NCBI GenBank assembly: GCA_015062055.1
Contig: SUVK01000003.1
Span: 1-64,000, forward strand
DNA from: Akkermansiaceae bacterium
GTDB lineage: Bacteria; Verrucomicrobiota; Verrucomicrobiia; Verrucomicrobiales; Akkermansiaceae
Reading direction: 5' to 3'
Length of the DNA: 64,000 nt
Shown: positions 43,488 through 54,723 of the stretch, one piece after another
Position numbering within the stretch: the first letter of the stretch is position 1
How the letters are laid out: every line of letters begins with the position of its first letter
The notes under the pieces: model-generated
The model's input: the letters and a program-made list of their open reading frames with translations, nothing else
The model's database searches: none
What the model was told of the DNA's origin: nothing
Made by a program: the position numbers and the translations under genes

Positions 43488-44717
43488 TTACTCACCTGTT
43501 TTGATGGTAAGCATGGCGACAGACCACAAAGCGTCTGCGAATTTCTCCATATCTTTGAAGTGCGCAATGGTATTACGTTCGACTTCTCCGAGGGTACTCA
43601 TGTTATCACGTTGAGCGAGGTTTTCTTGCCAAACGGGAATCCAGTCGATATTGTGTGTGCCGGCTACGATAAATATGGTATCGGTGCCATAGGGGGGCTC
43701 GACATAAAGCTCGTAGCAACTATTGTTACCGGTTGGCGGAATTTGCAATTCGCAATGGGCTTTCAGCTTGTTGAGAGCCCCGCCAACACCGGGTACAAGT
43801 ATGGCTGCATTGTTATCGCTATCGTATTGAATCAAATAAAAATAGCAATCTTTTTCAGCTTTGATGGCGAAGCGGAGCAAGTCTCCTTCTTCTAAAGTAG
43901 GAAAGGTGTTCAGTAACCTTAAGCTTAACCCGAAATCGTATGGCAGCCCCATAGAGGTAGCAGCGATGGAGGGCTCTCGCTTTACCTTGTCGCCATTGGC
44001 AGCCTTGCGGTGTTTAAGCTCCTTGGGCTTGGCTGTCTCGGTATCGGTGTTGAGTTTGCCGGTGGCGGTGTAAAAAGGGCGTGGTGCGGCTCGTTGCACG
44101 AGGGCTTTACGTGGTGGCGGCGGTACAAACTTTCGTTTGGGGGCAGGGCGCGTTGTTACCGGGCTCGGTACCGGCTCTTCAGTTGGCTTATCCTCGGGGA
44201 TAGGGGTTGCGTGCTCTTGCTCTGCCTTGGGTTGCGTTGCCTCCTCTTGCGCTACAACAGGTTCTGCATCGCGTGCCACCTCTTCTACTTGCTCTGCCGG
44301 CAGCTCTTGGGGGGCAATTTCTATTTCATTGTATTCCTCAATCGGTAGCGGGGCTACCGTCAATTCTTCAACCGCCGGGGTATCGGTATAACTCGGTACA
44401 TACTCCGGGGCGGGCTCTGCCACATACTCGAGCATCAACTTACAGTTACCGGCGCGGTATTGTTTGCCCGGCAACATTAAAATCTCTTGCACACGCTCAT
44501 TATCCTCAAAAATACCATTGCTTGAGTTATTGTCCGTCAGCAAGACACAGCCGTCTCCTATGGTCAGAAAACAGTGCACGCGAGAGAGGTGCAGCTCATC
44601 GGGCAGGGCAATTTCGCAACTGCTCGAGCGGCCCAGTCGGTATTGCACCCCGGGCGTAGAATCAAGCTCGAAAGACGAGCATATATTATCGCTGTTGATA
44701 ATGGTGAGAGAAAGCAT
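43488..44717 (-). CDS. FHA-domain protein with C-terminal DUF4384-like domain
   Basis: 409 aa. Residues 1-100 form an FHA phosphothreonine-binding domain: YRLGRSSSCEIALPDELHLSRVHCFLTI (conserved GR, S and SRxH) and DNNSSNGIFEDNERV (SSNG). A Pro/Glu-rich linker with a basic stretch follows (about 110-250). The C-terminal 150 residues (LSLRLLNTFPTLEEGDLLRFAIKAEKDCYFYLIQYDSDNNAAILVPG) resemble DUF4384. ATG of MLSLTIIN chosen because the earlier residues read through the VWA gene's end; the gap to that stop is 4 nt. No Ser/Thr kinase gene is in the window. Confidence 0.85.
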   Translation of the reverse strand: MLSLTIINSDNICSSFELDSTPGVQYRLGRSSSCEIALPDELHLSRVHCFLTIGDGCVLLTDNNSSNGIFEDNERVQEILMLPGKQYRAGNCKLMLEYVAEPAPEYVPSYTDTPAVEELTVAPLPIEEYNEIEIAPQELPAEQVEEVARDAEPVVAQEEATQPKAEQEHATPIPEDKPTEEPVPSPVTTRPAPKRKFVPPPPRKALVQRAAPRPFYTATGKLNTDTETAKPKELKHRKAANGDKVKREPSIAATSMGLPYDFGLSLRLLNTFPTLEEGDLLRFAIKAEKDCYFYLIQYDSDNNAAILVPGVGGALNKLKAHCELQIPPTGNNSCYELYVEPPYGTDTIFIVAGTHNIDWIPVWQENLAQRDNMSTLGEVERNTIAHFKDMEKFADALWSVAMLTIKTGE

Positions 44718-44721
44718 GGTA

Positions 44722-46182
44722 TCAGAAGTCAATGGTAATGCCTTTTTCCTGTGCCTGCTCTTGCAGTACATTGAGTATTTTGTCGCCGAGGTCGCCGGAG
44801 GCCTTTTGCTCTTTATAGTGTTCTAAAAGGAGGGTACGGCGCGCAGCCTTTTGCCGCAAGTCGGCAATGATTTCTTCATCGCTCATGCCACGCATGCTGA
44901 TGGGTAAGTTGCCTCTACCGCCCAGAGACTCGATACTGAACTCTTCTGCCGGGGTACTGCGGCAAATCTCGATGGCGTCCCACTCGTAGCCCAGCAGAAT
45001 GCGGCGTTTGTTTTCCATCAACCATTTTTGCAACTTCTTGGGGTTGCCGGTCGGGGGAGCGGTTGCTTTTTTAAGCATATCAATGTGGCGGCGTTGCACG
45101 GCAGGCGAGCCTATGGGCAGCGGGGCACAGTCGTGCAAGGCTTTGAGGGTTTTATATAATTCTTCATACGAAACCTCCGGGGCAGAGCCTGATTGTATAT
45201 CAAGGGTAAGGCCCACGCCACGCCCCAGCTCGGCGGCTTCTTCCCATTCTGTTTCGGGCGGACCGCAGTGAATGGTGTTGATGATGATATTTTGCTCGTT
45301 AGCCTCGGCAATAGCCTCTCGGTAGTCTTTATCGCCTTGGTCAAAGGCCTCATTGCCGGCAATAAAGATAACCTTGAGCATGTCGTCGCGGTCTCGGCGG
45401 TTCCACTCAAAATTGTTTACAGCATACGCAATAGCCGCACCGCATTCTTCAATGGCGCCATCGCAAGCTACTTTCTCTAACCTCGACTTCATTTTCCGGA
45501 CCTGCGTCGTGAATGGCGTTAACTTCATCGGGGCGCCGTTTTTCATCGCCTGGCCGTAAATGACGATGCCCACATTCACCTTGGTCTTTTTGCCGTTAAG
45601 TTTGGCGTTGCTCAGGGTGGTTATCACCTTTTCCATAGAGGCAGCAGCTGCTCTGAACAACTCGCTCATGCTGCCGGAGGCATCCAGCACCAGCACTACC
45701 TGAATGTCGTCGTTGTACCCTATGCGCTTACCCCTGTCTCCGTCGCCGGAGCTTTCTTCCAAGCCCATGACGTCACTCATTCCATCGCCTAAATCGCCGG
45801 CGCCGAATCCAAAGTCGCCCATCCCGGAATCATCCGATACACCGGCTGACAGGTCACCGAAATCTGCCGGTATATCCATCGAGAACGGTGAGTTGTGAGC
45901 GATGAGCATCGATGAAGGGGCGGAGACCCCCGGGTCCGATGCAATGGCATTTTCTTCTTTGGCAACTCTTGTTTTGTTTTGTTTTGTTTTTTGTTGCGGT
46001 GGTGTATAAGTTACGAACGAGCTGTCACCTTCGCCTGCAAAATAGATTTCGTACAGTTTGAGTGCGGTGCCGGTGAGGAGGATGCAGCATAAAGCAAGAC
46101 AGAACGCGATGGCGAGCATGCGCCGTATGATAGACACAAGCTTAATTTTAATTCTGTTGGTCGGGCGTACGTGAATAGCCAT
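44722..46182 (-). CDS. Membrane-anchored von Willebrand factor A domain protein
   Basis: 486 aa. One N-terminal membrane helix (MLAIAFCLALCCILLTGTALKLY), a disordered acidic/Gly region, then a VWA domain from about residue 160 with the MIDAS motif DASGS (167-171) that binds a divalent cation. Two Cys in CDGAIEECG may pair. The C-terminal 130 residues are helical and include RRILLGYEWDAIE. It sits in the middle of an ankyrin-VWA-FHA operon with 4-nt gaps on both sides, so the three products probably act together at the envelope. The start was moved 13 codons in from the ORF track. Confidence 0.85.
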   Translation of the reverse strand: MAIHVRPTNRIKIKLVSIIRRMLAIAFCLALCCILLTGTALKLYEIYFAGEGDSSFVTYTPPQQKTKQNKTRVAKEENAIASDPGVSAPSSMLIAHNSPFSMDIPADFGDLSAGVSDDSGMGDFGFGAGDLGDGMSDVMGLEESSGDGDRGKRIGYNDDIQVVLVLDASGSMSELFRAAAASMEKVITTLSNAKLNGKKTKVNVGIVIYGQAMKNGAPMKLTPFTTQVRKMKSRLEKVACDGAIEECGAAIAYAVNNFEWNRRDRDDMLKVIFIAGNEAFDQGDKDYREAIAEANEQNIIINTIHCGPPETEWEEAAELGRGVGLTLDIQSGSAPEVSYEELYKTLKALHDCAPLPIGSPAVQRRHIDMLKKATAPPTGNPKKLQKWLMENKRRILLGYEWDAIEICRSTPAEEFSIESLGGRGNLPISMRGMSDEEIIADLRQKAARRTLLLEHYKEQKASGDLGDKILNVLQEQAQEKGITIDF

Positions 46183-46186
46183 GGCG

Positions 46187-47437
46187 TCAGTTTTTCTTTT
46201 GCGGTTGCAGCCCGGCGGCATTCAAGGCTTCTGTAGCAGACGGGTCTTTAGCCAGTTTTGCGTAATAATGGGCGGTGTGGCCATCTTTATCTGTCGCGTT
46301 GAGCAACTCCGGCGATATATTCTCGAGCACTGCTGCCAAGGTATCGGCATCTCCGCTCAGGGCGGCATGCATCAGCACTGTTTCTCCGCGAGAGTTTTTT
46401 TGCTCGACCTCGGCTCCCAGCTTTACGAGTTCTCGGTAAAGTGCTGCGTCTCCACGGCGGGCGGCCTCGTGCAAGGGGAGGTTGCCTTCCGCATCTTCCT
46501 CAGAGAGCAATTTGAGATGATTGGTAGCCACTTTTATGGCACATGCAGTATCGGCCAGCCTTATCACCAGGCAAAAATACGAGGTGCCATCCTCAGTTTG
46601 CATCTTTTTTTGAGAAAGGGCTTGGTCTATCCAGGCGCTTAGGCAGTCTGCCTTGTCCTCACTCATCAAATGTCGAAATACCGGTATGCCATCCGAAAAA
46701 ATGATTTCCGTTTCACTCAGGGCACCCAGTAAGTAATCTAATGCATTGGCGTTGTTAAATTTTACAGCCATCTCCACCAGCGTAGTGCCATCGCTCATGC
46801 GGTTGCCGGCATGTGCCCCGTGCATCGTCAATATATTAAACAAGGTATCATTGCCGGTGTAGATAGCGAGCCCGAGCGGGGGCTCCCCGTTAACCGGCCA
46901 ATCGGCATTGGCTCCGCAATCCAGCAGGGCTTGTATCTCATCCGCGTTGTTGGCGGTAAAGGCGTTATTCCAGCGGTCTTTGAGTATATTACCCACGGCG
47001 GTGCCTCCCCCCATTTGCTCGTAGTCCATGGCGACTCGGCCATCTTTATCCATCGCCATTAAATCGGGGGAGTCTCGCAATACCATCTCCGTTGCCGTAT
47101 CATTACCCAGCCCGGCCACCAGCATAAGCAGCGTGCGCCCCTTGTCGTCTTTCAAATCAATTTTGCCACTCTTTCTGACCTTGGGTGCCAAATCTCGTAT
47201 GGCCGACTTAAATGCATTACAACGGCGGTTCTCTTCGTTGATTCCTCTTTTGAGTTCGTTGGCGTACTCCTTTTGTTCTTTATCGACCTCTTCAAGCTCT
47301 CTTTCCATTTCGGCCAGCCGTGTGCTACCGTGGTCGGTGAGTTTGATGAGGGTCTTGTCATCCAATGCCTGAGCGCCCCAAACGGCATAAGCCATCAGCG
47401 CGGTGCATAACAATTTGTGTAAACGGAGGAGATGCAT
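46187..47437 (-). CDS. Secreted ankyrin-repeat protein
   Basis: 416 aa with a signal peptide (MHLLRLHKLLCTALMAYAVWGAQA). A short coiled coil (MERELEEVDKEQKEYANELKRGINEENRR) is followed by about seven degenerate ankyrin repeats, the clearest at the C-terminus (EGNLPLHEAARRGDAALYRELVKLGAEVEQKNSRGETVLMHAALSGD). It is first in the operon with the VWA and FHA genes. The upstream Met five codons earlier is possible but weakens the signal peptide. Likely a periplasmic protein-interaction module. Confidence 0.82.
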   Translation of the reverse strand: MHLLRLHKLLCTALMAYAVWGAQALDDKTLIKLTDHGSTRLAEMERELEEVDKEQKEYANELKRGINEENRRCNAFKSAIRDLAPKVRKSGKIDLKDDKGRTLLMLVAGLGNDTATEMVLRDSPDLMAMDKDGRVAMDYEQMGGGTAVGNILKDRWNNAFTANNADEIQALLDCGANADWPVNGEPPLGLAIYTGNDTLFNILTMHGAHAGNRMSDGTTLVEMAVKFNNANALDYLLGALSETEIIFSDGIPVFRHLMSEDKADCLSAWIDQALSQKKMQTEDGTSYFCLVIRLADTACAIKVATNHLKLLSEEDAEGNLPLHEAARRGDAALYRELVKLGAEVEQKNSRGETVLMHAALSGDADTLAAVLENISPELLNATDKDGHTAHYYAKLAKDPSATEALNAAGLQPQKKN

Positions 47438-47512
47438 GGGGATTCTCCCCATATTCTACCAGTTGTTATGCCTCACTGCAAGCTCAGAGTGCAGGGTATA
47501 GTCGTTTTTTTC

Positions 47513-47540
47513 TTGATAGTTATACAGCAGATGTTATAAT
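47513..47540 (+). promoter_or_regulatory. Promoter giving a leaderless lipoprotein mRNA
   Basis: TTGATA, 16 bp, TATAAT, then six bases to ATG. Confidence 0.75.
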
Positions 47541-47546
47541 AACTAC

Positions 47547-48191
47547 ATGAAAAAGTGGCTTTTATGCAGTGCCTTAGCAGGGGTGATGGCCTCTTGTTGC
47601 CATACGGAGTTTTCTCAGGCACTTCTTAAAACATGTGAGTATTGGCCCGAGTGGAAAGAAGAGCTGCCCCTTACCGTTTACCGTAAGGGCGAGCAGTTTT
47701 ACTTGTGTTGCGATGTTGTTTACAAGTGCGAGCGTGATAAAGTGCGTTGCGCGAGTATAATTGACCCTCCGGATAATGTGTTGCATACCGAAATCCCCGT
47801 CAATATTAAACGTAAACGGGTAGAAAGGCGGTATTATTGCCTGATGGGGGCGGAGGTTGTGCAGAAATTGCTGGGGGTGAAGCCACCGCCTGCACCCGGT
47901 GATTGCCCCATTTGTATTCCCGCAGATGAGTGGGATGCTGCGGATGCCGTGCCGGTGACGGTAAAACTCTCGCCGAAAAAAGCATGGTTGTGGGACGGTG
48001 ATGATGTTTGCCGATACGATAAATGGCATATTGATAAACCATATGAGGTTTATGTTCCGGAATACACGCCGTGGGATTATTGGATAAAGGCGCCCCTGAG
48101 CGCGGTGCTGCTGGTGGCGGTGGATGTGCCGTGTACCATTGTGTGGAATGTCGGCGTGGCCATCTATGCCACTATACCCGCTGAGTTCTAA
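47547..48191 (+). CDS. Predicted lipoprotein, unknown function
   Basis: 214 aa, signal MKKWLLCSALAGVMASCC with a lipobox (MASC, Cys17). The central part (about 30-165) is Cys-rich (FYLCCDVVYKCERDKVRCASI; GDCPICIP). The C-terminus is hydrophobic (WIKAPLSAVLLVAVDVPCTIVWNVGVAIYATIPAEF), a form seen in small YceK-like lipoproteins. No family can be assigned with confidence. Confidence 0.7.
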   Translation: MKKWLLCSALAGVMASCCHTEFSQALLKTCEYWPEWKEELPLTVYRKGEQFYLCCDVVYKCERDKVRCASIIDPPDNVLHTEIPVNIKRKRVERRYYCLMGAEVVQKLLGVKPPPAPGDCPICIPADEWDAADAVPVTVKLSPKKAWLWDGDDVCRYDKWHIDKPYEVYVPEYTPWDYWIKAPLSAVLLVAVDVPCTIVWNVGVAIYATIPAEF

Positions 48192-48205
48192 TAAAGGAGA
48201 ACGGT

Positions 48206-48263
48206 GTAATATACGAATTCCGAAGTTAATTATTAGTTCGGCTCACAGCTGCGGTAAGTATCC
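48206..48263. repeat. Dispersed intergenic repeat, copy 2
   Basis: gtaatatacgaattccgaag...agttcggctcacagctgcgg...tccc, matching copy 1 at 8427-8483. It starts 15 nt after the stop of the lipoprotein gene. The tail includes aatttgtaat, as in copy 1. Confidence 0.8.
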
Positions 48264-48357
48264 CTTACTGCTCGTAAAATTGGTGTAAGTTTCTTATTTT
48301 TAATTTGTAATCAACGTGTCCTGAATCTTTGGGGCACGTATGCGCAGATACGCGGGG

Positions 48358-48386
48358 TTGACATTACTTGCCTGCTGCGCTACAAT
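48358..48386 (+). promoter_or_regulatory. Consensus promoter inside the track-predicted N-terminus of the HD gene
   Basis: TTGACA, 17 bp, TACAAT, then seven bases to GTG. This places transcription at the GTG and removes the 18 upstream residues of the ORF track. Confidence 0.8.
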
Positions 48387-48393
48387 GCAGGGC

Positions 48394-49431
48394 GTGCATT
48401 ACGATTCCGTTATTCAACTCAAAAACGCCGCTGCCGAGGGAGAGACCCAAGGCGATGTCTTTGTGCAGCTTACACAAAAGCTTACCCGCACCACCAAAAC
48501 GGGTAAACCCTATTTGGAGCTGACATTTGCTGATGCTGCGGACAGCATGGTGATTAAGGTGTGGGATAACGCCCCGTGGAACCCCGCTTGCCGTGCCATG
48601 CAGGAGGGTGCCTTTGTGGCGGTAACTGCTAACTGGACCAGTAACCAGTACGGTATGGATGCCGCGGATGTGGATTACCGCCCGCTTACCCCCGGTGAGG
48701 AGGAAGTGTTGTTGAGCGGCGGCACCGAGCTGCGCGCTGCGCAACAACAGGCTTGGCAAGAGATTTTGAATTTTATAGCCTCGATGAAAGACCCGCGAAT
48801 CCTTGCTTTGTGTAAGGCGCTGACGGAGGCGCACGAAACGCGGTTCCGCCGTGCAGCGGCAGCACGCGGCATGCACCATGCCCGCCGTGGCGGCTTGGTG
48901 GAGCACACGGCAGGGGTGATGCGCGTGGCGGATTCCATTTGCCGTGCTTACCCCCACATTAACCGCGATTTGGTGTTGGCGGGGGCACTTTTCCACGATT
49001 GCGGCAAGATGTGGGAGACCGGCTGTGCGGAGCAGGGCTTTGCCGTGGAGTATTCCGACATGGGCGAGCTGCTGGGGCATATCTCCGTGAGTATAGAGGT
49101 GGTCAACAAACTTTGGCAAGGTATTTGCACGGCTGAGCAACGCTCTGAGTGGAAAACGCTTGCGCCGGCAACAGAGCAAGTGCGCCTGCACCTGCTGCAC
49201 CTCATTGCCTCTCACCATGGCGCGCTGGAGTACGGCTCACCCGTAGTGCCTAAAACCCCCGAGGCCTTGGTGCTGCACCATGCGGATAATATTGATGCCA
49301 AGCTAGAGATGTTCCGCGCCACCTACGAAACCTCGGAGGCACTCACCCCAACCATCACCCGCCGCAAATTCGGGCTGGAGGGCAACGCCGTGCGCCCCTT
49401 GGCAGCTTTTAACGGAGAGGGGGCAGAGTGA
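48394..49431 (+). CDS. YhaM-like HD-domain 3'-5' exoribonuclease / phosphohydrolase
   Basis: 345 aa from a GTG start. An N-terminal OB-fold-like part (about 1-95, DVFVQLTQKLTRTTKTGKPYLELTFADAADSMVIKVWDNA) precedes an HD domain with HARRGGLVEHTAGVMRVAD, the metal pair LFHDCGKMWE, HLIASHHGALEYGSP and LHHADNIDAKLEMF. OB plus HD is the YhaM/CBF1 plan, a nuclease that trims RNA or single-stranded DNA. The ORF-track N-terminus (MRRYAGLTLLACCATMQG) looks like a lipoprotein signal only by accident, because the promoter runs through it. The LysE gene overlaps its stop by 1 nt. Confidence 0.85.
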   Translation: MHYDSVIQLKNAAAEGETQGDVFVQLTQKLTRTTKTGKPYLELTFADAADSMVIKVWDNAPWNPACRAMQEGAFVAVTANWTSNQYGMDAADVDYRPLTPGEEEVLLSGGTELRAAQQQAWQEILNFIASMKDPRILALCKALTEAHETRFRRAAAARGMHHARRGGLVEHTAGVMRVADSICRAYPHINRDLVLAGALFHDCGKMWETGCAEQGFAVEYSDMGELLGHISVSIEVVNKLWQGICTAEQRSEWKTLAPATEQVRLHLLHLIASHHGALEYGSPVVPKTPEALVLHHADNIDAKLEMFRATYETSEALTPTITRRKFGLEGNAVRPLAAFNGEGAE

Positions 49432-50045
49432 TGGAAGCCTTGCTCGGTATGGCGTTTGTATGTGGCTTGCTGGTGCTCTCTCAGCTCAGCCCGGGGCCGG
49501 ATGTGTTTTTTGTATTTCGCACAGCACTGGCGCAGGGGTTCCGCGCCGGGGTAGCCGTGGGGGCGGGCATCAGCCTGGGTTTTTTCATCCAGGCAGCCGT
49601 GGCATGTAGTGCAGGGGCATGGGCCATGCAGCAGGGCTGGAGCCGCTACTTGCTGTATGCCGCCGCCGCTTGGCTGCTGTACTTGGCATGGAAGATTTTT
49701 CCGAAAAGACGAAGCGTGGCCGAAGTTGATTTGGCTCAAAAAGAGCAGGGGAGCCCCTGCCGTGTCATGTTGTGGCAGGGCTTTTTGTGCAATATCCTCA
49801 ACCCTAAGTGTATGCTTTTCATCCTCACCCTCAGTGCCGGTCCCTTGCAGGCGCATGCTGCTTTGCCGTGGTATGCACCGGCGCTGGTGGTAGCATTAAC
49901 CCTGAGCGGTTTACTGGGCTGGGTGGTGTGGAGCGCCCTGCTGCAATGGCAACCCGTGCAGGGGGTATACCGCCGAAACACCCTGTTGATAGATGCCGTA
50001 TTTGCGGTTTTGTTGGCTGTTTTTGCATTGTTGATTATCGTGTAA
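49431..50045 (+). CDS. LysE/RhtB-family amino-acid exporter
   Basis: 204 aa with six hydrophobic segments. The family N-terminus is clear (LLVLSQLSPGPDVFFVFRTALAQGFRAGVAVGAGISLGFFIQA), as is GFLCNILNPKCMLFIL in the second half (the NPK motif). It exports amino acids or homologous small molecules across the inner membrane; the substrate cannot be read from sequence. The ATG overlaps the HD gene stop (TGATG), so the two are coupled. Confidence 0.9.
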   Translation: MEALLGMAFVCGLLVLSQLSPGPDVFFVFRTALAQGFRAGVAVGAGISLGFFIQAAVACSAGAWAMQQGWSRYLLYAAAAWLLYLAWKIFPKRRSVAEVDLAQKEQGSPCRVMLWQGFLCNILNPKCMLFILTLSAGPLQAHAALPWYAPALVVALTLSGLLGWVVWSALLQWQPVQGVYRRNTLLIDAVFAVLLAVFALLIIV

Positions 50046-50080
50046 AATAGAAAAAATAGCCCGGTATCGTGCATTGGTGC

Positions 50081-50109
50081 TTGCTTTTTCGGGAGGAATG
50101 GGGTAGAGT
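50081..50109 (+). promoter_or_regulatory. sdhCAB promoter
   Basis: TTGCTT, 17 bp, TAGAGT. The expected transcription start (about 50116) lies after the first ATG in the ORF track, so translation must begin at the later ATG. Confidence 0.65.
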
Positions 50110-50136
50110 ATGTGTCGCAAAGACGTTATTGCACTT

Positions 50137-50808
50137 ATGAACGACATTATCACGACAGCATGCAAATTCGTCACGTCCTCTATCGGTCGCAAGATTCTTG
50201 TGGCTCTTACAGGTTCGTGTCTCCTCCTCTTCCTGGTGGGGCACCTTGCCGGTAACATGACCATTTTCGGTGGCAATGTTGCCGAGGGTGAAACCTCCTG
50301 GATTAACTACTACGCAACAGGTTTGCACTCAATGCCCGCCTGGCTTCTGTGGTCCATTCGTTTGGGCTTGTTGGCCGTGGCTCTTGTTCACATTGTGCTT
50401 ACTCTGGTGCTCAAGTACGAGAACTACAATGCCCGCACCCATTACCAGAAAGAGGGTACCCTCAAGGCCACCCTTTCCTCTCGTACCATGGTGATTACCG
50501 GCATCATGATTCTCTGCTTTGCCGTATTCCACCTCTGGCAGCTTACTTTCAACGGCGACCCGCATGATTGCTACAACCACATCATTGCTGCGTTCCAAGA
50601 CCCGCTGTGCTCCATCTTCTACATTGTAGCCATTTGCTGCCTCTTCATGCACGTGCGCCACGGCTTGCAGTCCGTTCTGCAAACCTTGGGCCTTGCCACC
50701 CGCAAGGTGCGCCCGCTCTACAACATCATTGCCGTTCTCTTCGGCTTGGTTGTATGCGGTGGTTTCATTGCCATCCCCGTGTGTGTGATGCTGGGTATCC
50801 TTAAATAA
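50137..50808 (+). CDS. sdhC: Succinate dehydrogenase/fumarate reductase cytochrome b subunit
   Basis: A 223-aa membrane anchor with five helices and several His suited to bind two b hemes (LVGHLAGN, GLHSMPAW, ALVHIVLTL, FAVFHLWQL, LFMHVRHGLQSV). It is the single-subunit type B/D anchor found in Bacteroidetes-like complexes, so no SdhD is needed. It passes electrons between the quinone pool and the SdhB Fe-S clusters. The start was moved nine codons in from the ORF track on promoter evidence. 24 nt precede sdhA. Confidence 0.93.
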   Translation: MNDIITTACKFVTSSIGRKILVALTGSCLLLFLVGHLAGNMTIFGGNVAEGETSWINYYATGLHSMPAWLLWSIRLGLLAVALVHIVLTLVLKYENYNARTHYQKEGTLKATLSSRTMVITGIMILCFAVFHLWQLTFNGDPHDCYNHIIAAFQDPLCSIFYIVAICCLFMHVRHGLQSVLQTLGLATRKVRPLYNIIAVLFGLVVCGGFIAIPVCVMLGILK

Positions 50809-50832
50809 ACCTTTACTTAAAAAGCTCTGATT

Positions 50833-52797
<1,965 letters not shown>

Positions 52798-52833
52798 AGA
52801 CACGTTCCAAACTCTAACTTTTCATACACTATT

Positions 52834-53601
52834 ATGGCAAATCTCAATCTTACGCTCAAGGTTTGGCGCCAAGAGTCCCCCGAGGCCCAGGGCCGTATCG
52901 AGACCTACAAGGCTAAGAACATCCCGGACGAAGCTTCCTTCCTCGAGATGCTCGACATCGTTAACGAAGAGCTCGTTCACGAGGGCAAAGAGCCCATTCA
53001 CTTCGACCACGACTGCCGCGAAGGCATCTGCGGTATGTGCTCCCTCACCATCAACGGTGTACCCCATGGCGGCAAAAAGGTAACCACCTGCCAGCTGCAC
53101 ATGCGCCAGTTCAAGGATGGCGACACCATTTGGATTGAGCCGTTCCGCGCTGCTGCATTCCCGCTGCTGCGTGACTTGGTGGTAGACCGCACCGCTCTCG
53201 ACAACATCATCGCCGCCGGCGGTTTCGTAGACGTGCGCACCGGTGCTGCACCCAATGCCAACAACGTGCCCGTGCGCAAGAAGACGGCCGACGCCGCTTT
53301 CGACGCCGCTGCATGCATCGGCTGCGGTGCTTGCGTGGCCAGCTGCAAGAACAGCGCTGCCATGCTCTTCACCTCTGCCAAGGCTGCTCACCTCAATCTG
53401 CTGCCCCAGGGCCACCCCGAGAAGAACAAGCGCGTTCTTGCCATGGTGCGCCAGATGGACGCCCTCGGCTTCGGCAACTGCACCAACCTCTACGAGTGCG
53501 AGGCCGCTTGCCCCAAGGGTATCAGCGTAGACAACATTGCCAAGCTCAACCGCGACTACATGATCGCTTGCGCTTCCGAGGCTTTCGGTGTCTTCTCCTG
53601 A
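52834..53601 (+). CDS. sdhB: Succinate dehydrogenase/fumarate reductase iron-sulfur subunit
   Basis: 255 aa. [2Fe-2S] ligands Cys61, 66, 69 and 86 ([17 protein letters not shown]); [4Fe-4S] [11 protein letters not shown] (161-171); and the third cluster site [15 protein letters not shown]. It completes the sdhCAB operon and carries electrons between FAD and the heme subunit. Strong terminator directly after. Confidence 0.96.
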   Translation: MANLNLTLKVWRQESPEAQGRIETYKAKNIPDEASFLEMLDIVNEELVHEGKEPIHFDHDCREGICGMCSLTINGVPHGGKKVTTCQLHMRQFKDGDTIWIEPFRAAAFPLLRDLVVDRTALDNIIAAGGFVDVRTGAAPNANNVPVRKKTADAAFDAAACIGCGACVASCKNSAAMLFTSAKAAHLNLLPQGHPEKNKRVLAMVRQMDALGFGNCTNLYECEAACPKGISVDNIAKLNRDYMIACASEAFGVFS

Positions 53602-53627
53602 TAAGGCTCCCTCAATCATTCAACACC

Positions 53628-53664
53628 GCCACCGGAACGGGATTTCCCGCTCCGGTGGCTTTTT
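53628..53664 (+). terminator. sdhCAB terminator
   Basis: Stem gccaccgga-cggg / cccg-tccggtggc, then TTTTT. Confidence 0.92.
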
Positions 53665-53666
53665 AC

Positions 53667-53695
53667 TTGCTAAAGGGGCAGGCGGTGAGTATAAT
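53667..53695 (+). promoter_or_regulatory. Promoter of the glycosyltransferase gene
   Basis: TTGCTA, 17 bp, perfect TATAAT. 21 nt separate it from ATG, so the leader is about 15 nt without an SD match. Confidence 0.8.
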
Positions 53696-53716
53696 GTGCG
53701 CAGCATAGCACTGCAT

Positions 53717-54601
53717 ATGAAGTTTTACATCGTCACCCCCGCCTATAACGCCTTGCACTGGTTGAAGACCTGTGTGCGCTCTGTCGCAGACCAAGCGTGC
53801 GACGGTGTAGAAGTACACCACCACGTGCAAGACGGTGGCTCTGCCGATGGTACGGTAGAGTGGCTGCGTGAGTGGCAAGACAGCCATCAGCAGGCGGGCT
53901 ATTGCCTCAGCTTCGAAAGCGCCCCCGATAAGGGAATGTATGATGCCATCAACAAGGCTTGGGATAAATTGCCCGCAGATGCCCATATAACCGCCCACCT
54001 TAATTGCGACGAGCAGTATGCCCCCGGCGCCCTGCAAAAGGTGGCACAGGCCGCCTCAGCTGCCCCCAAGGCCGATATGTTCGTGACATCGCACATCATC
54101 ATCGATGCTCAAAACCGCTACATATGCCATCGCCGCCCCCTCAAGCCGTATAAGTGGGTCAGCCATACCACGTGTGAGATTATCACATGCACCTGTTTCC
54201 ACAGGGTTGCTTACTTCCTCAGCCACGGGGTGCGTTTCGATACGCAGTGGCGCTCCATCGGCGACTTGATTTTTTACCGCGATATTTTGCAGCATTCTCC
54301 TCGCGTGGCTCTGTTGCCGCATCTCTTTGCCAGCATCTTCCGCGTTACCGGCTCTAATTTGGCCTGGTCCGACATCACGCAGAAAGAATGGGATATTTAC
54401 AACAACCTGATGCCCAAGGCCGCCTACCGTTTCCGCAAACTCGCAGATGTTCTCAGCAAAGTCAAGCACCGCCTCTGCAATGCTTTACACGCAAACCCCG
54501 ACTCTTACGAGGTGTACCCCCCCGATGCGTCCCAACGCGTGAAAATACACATCAAACACCCCACTGTTCATTGGGGCTGTCGTACCGTCGGCGAAGAATA
54601 A
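53717..54601 (+). CDS. GT2-family glycosyltransferase
   Basis: 294 aa. GT-A fold start MKFYIVTPAYNALHWLKTCVRSV, nucleotide-sugar site QDGGSADGT (38-46), ESAPDKGMYDAINK and the metal-binding acidic motif NCDEQY (96-101, DXD equivalent). The C-terminal part has WRSIGDLIFYRDIL. Probably adds a sugar to a surface or lipid-linked glycan; the acceptor is unknown. ATG chosen because the promoter lies just upstream, which rejects the 43 extra residues of the ORF track. Confidence 0.88.
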   Translation: MKFYIVTPAYNALHWLKTCVRSVADQACDGVEVHHHVQDGGSADGTVEWLREWQDSHQQAGYCLSFESAPDKGMYDAINKAWDKLPADAHITAHLNCDEQYAPGALQKVAQAASAAPKADMFVTSHIIIDAQNRYICHRRPLKPYKWVSHTTCEIITCTCFHRVAYFLSHGVRFDTQWRSIGDLIFYRDILQHSPRVALLPHLFASIFRVTGSNLAWSDITQKEWDIYNNLMPKAAYRFRKLADVLSKVKHRLCNALHANPDSYEVYPPDASQRVKIHIKHPTVHWGCRTVGEE

Positions 54602-54723
54602 TGACCTGGTACCCCGCCGCTGACTGCAAAAATTACTTGCATTAGTTATCAAAAATTAACTTTTTTGTGACATCATGTCATTTTAAGCTGGGCGAACGGC
54701 TCAAGATATAGTATAGTGGTGGC

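Noticed and set aside
48340-48393. Lipoprotein signal peptide on the HD-domain protein
   Set aside because: MRRYAGLTLLACC looks like a lipobox, but a TTGACA-N17-TACAAT promoter lies inside it and the nuclease should be cytoplasmic.
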